64,000 nucleotides of DNA from Cryptomeria japonica (taxonomy: Eukaryota; Streptophyta; Pinopsida; Cupressales; Cupressaceae), in the NCBI RefSeq assembly GCF_030272615.1, contig NC_081415.1, positions 232,259,303 through 232,323,302 of the forward strand, written 5' to 3'. A program made the position numbers and the translations under genes. Within the stretch, counting starts at the first letter, position 1. Each line of letters starts with the position of its first letter. Shown here in pieces: positions 59,100-64,000 of the stretch. Under the pieces are notes generated by a model. It had not been told where the DNA came from, did not search any database, and worked only from the letters and a program-made list of their open reading frames with translations.

Positions 59100-59400
59100 T
59101 TAATGGGAATTGGGAAGTAACCACCAGTAGTAATGATTAACTTGTAGAGTTAATGTGAGGTTAGGGCAAGAAAGAAAGAAAGAATTACTTGTCTCGTGAA
59201 GCTTAATTTGAGGCACACGAAATGCGAATTGGGCGGAGATTGCGAGAGGCTTTGATTTGTACGGACAAATGTACTGACTGCAATTTGCACTACAGTCCGC
59301 ACCGTCCGTACCTGCTTGCTTAGACTGACTTTTCATATAGTACAAATCAGAATTGGACAGGTCTGGTCAATTTGCACGCCTTTGCCTCATTGTCGTATAC
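59100..59400. other. Small GC-richer island with an inverted repeat
   Basis: Less AT-rich than the surrounding kilobases. gtacggac (59,259) and gtccgtac (59,303) form an 8-bp inverted repeat with a loop of about 36 bp, and a second ccgtccgta-like word lies beside it. An 81-codon minus frame (59,345-59,100) is Cys-rich (GADCSANCSQYICPYKS) but unsupported. Function unknown. Confidence 0.35.
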
Positions 59401-59589
59401 CTTACCAACTCTTTAAATTATATTATAATAGATAATAAAAATGATTGAAGTTATATTAATTTGTAATTGAAATAAATTAAATGTGATTATGAGTATGCAA
59501 TGTTTACTATTATTTATCATTTATTTATCTAAATAGTTTTTTGAATTTAGTTAAATATAACTCTAAATATCTAATTTGAGTGGAGTTAA

Positions 59590-59790
59590 TTAGGTATATA
59601 TATTAGGGGAAGAGCATCAGTTACAACACATGTTCTAATAGCTTATTGGGGCATCTTTGAAATGTGTATTTCATTACTACTAAGAAGCCATAACAATAGC
59701 TAAAAATAGTTAAGTCGCACCCGAAACAAAAAAACAAAAAAACAATCAAAATCCCATGTACCTTCCCCTATCCTAGCAACCTATTTGCTG
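59590..59790 (+). repeat. MITE-like repeat, copy 1
   Basis: From ggggaagagcatcagtt through attggggcatctttgaaatg, aatagttaagtcgca and a caaaa-rich part to cccatgtacc. The reverse complement of the same landmarks is found at 62,735-63,060, so these are two dispersed copies in opposite orientation. Confidence 0.5.
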
Positions 59791-60185
59791 TTGTTTTTTA
59801 TTTAATTTCTTTGTACTTTTGTCTTTATTAATCATTAAGTTGTAAAATAACAAGGGTTGACATGCAAATAATGCACTCTAATTTGAACTTTCACATTGAA
59901 TTGATGGTTGCTACATTGAATGAGATGATTTTAATTATAAATTAACATAACAAATTCTAACATTTACATTGAAGTTAATCATATATTTAATGGTAAAAAT
60001 TGCATACCCATGCTTTTTGCTTGTGTTCAAATTATAAATTTTTTTTATATCAACATTTTAGATGACACTCTATAATTCATCATTAATATTCATAAAATAA
60101 TGAAAAATAATACTAATAAATTTTATTCAAATTCAATTAAAAAAAAATTAAATTAATTAATAAATTATTATAAACAATAATAAAA

Positions 60186-60360
60186 ACTCATACAATTTTG
60201 TCCAAGGGGTTGAGCTTAACTGGCTACCAAGTTCAACTCCCAATAGGGACATTTGAAGTGGAAGTTCATCTGAAGTGGAATTCTAAGTTGTGACTCTTGG
60301 CCTTCCATACAGGCCTAGAATTTGACGATCACCCTATGTGTCATATGAATTTTTTATGAT
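60186..60360 (+). repeat. tRNA-derived SINE-like sequence
   Basis: gttgagcttaactgg resembles a Pol III box A, and aagttcaactccc about 12 bases later resembles box B (GGTTCGANNCC). Spacing is shorter than usual, so an internal deletion or chance match is possible. gatagggac-like sequence follows box B, as in many plant SINEs. It is flanked by very AT-rich DNA and stands out by composition. No clear poly(A)/T tail or TSD. Confidence 0.35.
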
Positions 60361-61990
60361 GGTTTAGTCATTTCAAATAATAATACTAATACAAATATAA
60401 TTAAAAAAAAATCAAAATAATAAATTTCGAGTACTTGCCTTATTGATATAATAGAATAATTGTGAATATAAATTTTATATAATAATATAAAAATATAAGA
60501 AAATTAGCATTAATCATAACTAAATAAATCTAGTTAATTATTATAGAATTGATTTAATATTATGATATAAACATTGACATAATATGATAATTATTAACAT
60601 TAATATTTAAAAATTAAAAAAATAATAATTTAGCATTAATAATAAAATAAATAAATCTAATTAATTATTCATTAATTTAATATTTAATAATTAAGAATAT
60701 ATCTCAATAATAAATAATAAATATAATTATATAATAAATTTATTAACATATAATATATATTATCTAAATAACAAATATGTATTTCAATTGATTATTAACA
60801 AATTAATATATAGATGAAATTATCAATTATAATTACATAATATTAATAAGAAATATTTTTTAATATAAATATGATTTTTAGTTAATCAATTATTACAATA
60901 TTTCGATGTTAGTATTTATAGAGAATAATGAAAAAAAGTTGAAAATGTATAATTTATAATTAATTTTATTTATATAATTTGAATTGTCATAAATATAGAG
61001 ATTAAAAAAATATTATATTATTTTAAGAAATTTGTGTTAAAATCCTCTGAACAATCCGTCTATAACAACAAGTAAAACAATATTGTCCAATGGTTGATAA
61101 GAAAAATAATTTTTCTGATTTGTAAACTTAGAAAAATATGCATGTAGACTTTAAGAAAAGTAACAAAGTTTAAAAAAATAAAAAAATAATTGTTTACAAT
61201 TGGTCTAATTAAATTTTTTTAATAACCATTTAAGCATAGAAAAAAAAAATCATTACAATAGTACGACAAGTACTAATAAAAAAATAAAACAAAAAAGTTA
61301 AATTTATACATCTTGTTTAACTTTCTTACATCCTTATGATGTCATATAGTGTAATCTAAAATATGCCATACACTTTCAAATTTAGAAACAACAAAGATAA
61401 TAGCATAAATTGTAAAAAATGATAACATTAAAACTTAAAAAAGTAATAGAATAATAAAAAATTAACTCACAAGATTTCAATCTCAAAACTTCAAAAAATT
61501 AAAAGAATGATAAAATAATAAATACAAAAATCCTTGTTCAAATTAATTCATAAAATAATTAAAAAAATTATAATACAAAAATTCAATACAACTTTAATCT
61601 AAAAAACTTAAAATTAATTTACAAATTAATTAAAAATAATAAACATTTTTAATATTTTTTATACTTTATTTAATTTACGAAAAATAAAAAATTAAATTTA
61701 TACATCATGTTTAAGTTTCTTACATCTTATGATGCCATAGAGTGTAATCTAAAATATGTCATACAATTTCAAATTTCGAAACAACAAAAATAATAGCATA
61801 AATTGTAAAAATTGATAACATTAAAACTTTAAAAAATAATAAAATAATAAAAAATTAACTTACAAAATTTCAATCCCAAAACTTCAACAAATTAATAGAA
61901 TAATAAATTAAATAACTATAAAATCTTAATCAATAAACTTTCGTACTTGCTATAATAAATAATCTTCAACCTTAGACTCTTGTTATTAAT
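60361..61990. other. Extremely AT-rich tract with an internal duplication
   Basis: Mostly A and T with many taata, aataaat and aaaaatta words, and no gene. Two copies of a block of about 240 bp lie at 61,298-61,540 and 61,692-61,935 (taaatttatacatc-tgtttaa, gtgtaatctaaaatatg, gaaacaacaaa-ataatagc), a period of about 394 bp. Could be a matrix-attachment-like region, but nothing proves it. Confidence 0.55.
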
Positions 61991-62172
61991 TAATTCTAGC
62001 AAGAAAGCAAGCAAATTTTTTCAAAGGAAACTTCTGCCGGCTTTCCCACAATTCTAGATATTTACTTATAAACCATAACCTTTGAATATTGACCACTTTA
62101 ACATTAATATTAATATTCTATTAATTCAATAGTTTTGTATCGTTATCTTGTTAAATTTGAGTCTCGCCCACC

Positions 62173-62482
62173 ACGTCATAGATTCACGTGTATTGACAGA
62201 AACAAACGGCACCAAGCACGAAAGGGGACAGAAAAGACATGCGACCACCACTAAGTCTAGACAGCGTGCACTCTTCACATTACTAACAAAATTAAAAATT
62301 AAAAATTAATAGCGATTAGTCTAGACTAGGCAAGACTGACTTTATTTTAAAAATACCCTTCAACTAACAAAGTAGTTGAACGTGACGACAGAAGTTTGTA
62401 CCCACAAAAATTACGGAAAGGACACTAAGGATTTCACGTTCTTCAACGTTACGTCACCGGCTTTTGATTTTTCTGACACGTG
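62173..62482. promoter_or_regulatory. Cluster of ACGT-core motifs (bZIP/bHLH-type), candidate promoter
   Basis: Seven ACGT cores in 310 bp: 62,173, 62,186, 62,380, 62,436, 62,446, 62,451 and 62,478. Two are palindromic cacgtg G-boxes (62,185-62,190 and 62,477-62,482, the latter gacacgtggg, ABRE-like), and one is ttacgtcacc. The region is less AT-rich than its surroundings and carries no TE hallmark. G-boxes and ABREs are bound by bZIP/bHLH factors in plants. Which gene it would serve, and on which strand, is unknown; none is visible in the window. Confidence 0.4.
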
Positions 62483-62734
62483 GGATTGTACCTCTCTGTA
62501 CTTTCTTTGTACCATTCCGTAACCACCAAATTCCTCAATTTTTATCGCCTCACTTGGGCCCGGCGGCCGGCCCCCCTTCACATTAATAATTGAAATCACC
62601 TACAACTTTAGGATTGGCCGTCAAATTTAGGATTTGGAAGGTTATAACAAATGTTAGATAATTATAGTTTGGCTTGACAAAAATGGTTGTGGATGTGCGT
62701 GCATGAACCTTTTTTTTTTCTTGGGGTTTCCATC

Positions 62735-63060
62735 AAACTTGGGAAGAGCATCAATAGTCATCATAGTTAATTTTGTACTTTCTAAGTTTATAAATGGTAC
62801 ATTGGATTTCGATATTTTTTTTTTGGTTGTTTTTGTTTGTCGCTTAACTATTTATAGTTATTGTTTTGCATTATGGGTAGGGGAAATGTATTAGTAGTTG
62901 TTATAGCTCACGATACATCAGATTTTAATGATGTCTCTGCATGTGATATAATTAATGTTGCACGATGTGGGATCGAGCAAGGGTCAAAAAGTACACATTT
63001 CAAAGTGTTACCCAATACCTACTTAAAGATGCCCCAATAATTGTGCAATATGTCTCAATG
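62735..63060 (-). repeat. MITE-like repeat, copy 2
   Basis: Reverse complement relative to copy 1: on the minus strand attggggcatctttaag, ttgaaatgtgtac, aatagttaagcgac, aatccaatgtacc, ending gatgctcttccc, which is the inverse of the gggaagagcatc that opens copy 1. It contains about 120 bp not in copy 1. These ends suggest short terminal inverted repeats. Confidence 0.45.
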
Positions 63061-63458
63061 GTCATGTGTAATAAGGTGCACAAATGAGTCAATTATGGTC
63101 CAAAAATGCTAAAACATAGGCGGCTATTGGTACATGTGAAATTTATTAATGGGTTTTTAGTTTAGTTTTAGTTTTTGTTTTTGGTTTCTTTAAAGATAGT
63201 AATTGGGGGGTTGGGTGTGCAAGGAGTGACCGATTAGATGTACATTGAAAATTTAGCTTATTTTTATATCTCATCCATTGAGAGGTATTCATTCTACTAA
63301 GATCGTTTGATACACGATATGAATCTCATCCCTTATATCATACATTGAGAATTTTGAACCTTGGTGGATGGCATAACAAGGGACATATTTTTAAATGGAC
63401 ACTGTTTTCGGATTAGATTGTCTACATTTTTTGGTCAACGTTTTGGATCACACTTTGA

Positions 63459-63669
63459 GAGCTAAGAGAGAAAGTGAGTGATGGGTCATAAAGGGTGATT
63501 CAAAACATTGATAAAATTTTTAGACATAATCTAATCTAGAAGCAACGTCAATTTATAAATTATGGAGCTAAGAGAGAAAGTGAGTGATGGGTCATAAAAG
63601 GTGATCTGAAACATTGATAAAAATTTAGACATAATCTAATCTAGAAGCAACATCAATTTATAAATGATG
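63459..63669 (+). repeat. Tandem duplication, 106-bp unit
   Basis: Two copies (63,459-63,564 and 63,565-63,669) starting gagctaagagagaaagtgag and ending atttataaat-atg, with only a handful of differences, so recent compared with other repeats here. A third, more diverged pair follows (63,690-63,795 and 63,800-63,905; attgtactcaact, ttgactcta-att, aataatttgtg). Confidence 0.8.
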
Positions 63670-64000
63670 GGCATTCTGTCACCTTCACCAATTGTACTCA
63701 ACTCAATTGAACTATGATTCTTTAATAAATAATACTTTTAAATCTTGACTCTATATTTAGAAAATAATAATTTGTGCATCAAATATAATTTAGGTTGCTC
63801 TCATCCATTGTACTCAACTAATTATACTAGGTGCCTTTGGTAAATGATAGTTTCCAAAGATTGACTCTAAATTTTTTTTTTAAAAATAATTTGTGTACCA
63901 AATATTATAAAATATTTATTTTCTGTAGGAAAAAATTATACCTTCCACCTTGCCCGTGACTTTATAAGTTATAATGTAGGTTTAATGTTGCCCTGCAATG

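Noticed and set aside
59100-59345. 81-codon minus frame with several Cys
   Set aside because: Cys spacing does not match a zinc finger or a secreted Cys-rich peptide family I know, and no signal peptide is present.
62411-62599. 62-codon minus-strand frame in the ACGT-motif region (starts MISIINVKGG)
   Set aside because: No recognisable domain, overlaps the candidate promoter motifs, and frames of this length are common by chance. Kept only as possible leader sequence.

Overview
The window looks like nuclear DNA of a large, repeat-rich plant genome, most probably a gymnosperm or conifer. That taxonomic guess is inference from the LTR-element types, their age and the gene-poor layout; no marker gene confirms it. 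I see no intact host gene, no tRNA or rRNA gene and no CRISPR array. Nearly everything recognisable is a decayed LTR retrotransposon, and most are nested inside one another. Terminal motifs (TG...CA), PBS and PPT sites, and target-site duplications (TSDs) let most boundaries be placed to the base.

Left half (about 1-32,560): one very long Ty3/gypsy element of Tat-like type, 'element A', plus strand. It has a Gln-rich gag, a damaged protease, a G-patch motif, RT, a first RNase H, a second plant-type RNase H-like domain, and integrase. After the integrase, on the opposite strand, lies a decayed gene with a plant mobile domain (PMD), an acidic stretch and a coiled coil (28,552-30,480). It has a good TATA box on the same strand. 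A PPT and a 3' LTR follow; the 5' LTR is probably off the left edge. Three elements split A: element E (6,285-13,167, minus), element B with an attached second partial copy (15,802-24,182, plus), and solo LTR C (25,021-26,077, minus). E and B are related elements without RT. Each has a coiled-coil, four-zinc-knuckle gag ORF followed by a long second ORF of unknown function (about 1,060 codons), conserved between the two families. This is the best candidate here for something undescribed.

Middle (32,561-38,906): AT-rich DNA without convincing genes. It holds a triplicated repeat of about 285 bp, an LTR-like remnant with a TATA box, an array of units of about 80 bp, and a directly repeated block.

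Right-centre (38,907-54,082): Ty1/copia element H (minus) carries a full right LTR and a truncated left LTR. Its left LTR was hit by copia element D (39,223-45,936, plus; TSD GTTCT; the best-preserved element). Its RNase H was hit by solo LTR I (47,035-48,218; TSD CTCTA). Solo LTR C belongs to the same family as D.

Right (54,083-64,000): another LTR-like remnant, then a decayed minus-strand ORF of unknown function (G, about 54,990-57,560) interrupted by solo LTR F (TSD CTGCC). The last 6.5 kb looks different. It has few recognisable retroelements, extreme AT richness at 60.4-62.0 kb, a tRNA-SINE-like stretch, an inverted MITE-like pair, short tandem duplications, and a compact cluster of ACGT-core motifs at 62.17-62.48 kb that could be a promoter of a low-copy gene.

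Across B, D, E and H, although their coding content differs, the same cis modules recur: a methionine-tRNA-type PBS, two copies of a GTCAAAGGGGGAG-type polypurine tract, and a C-homopolymer in U5 just before the LTR end.
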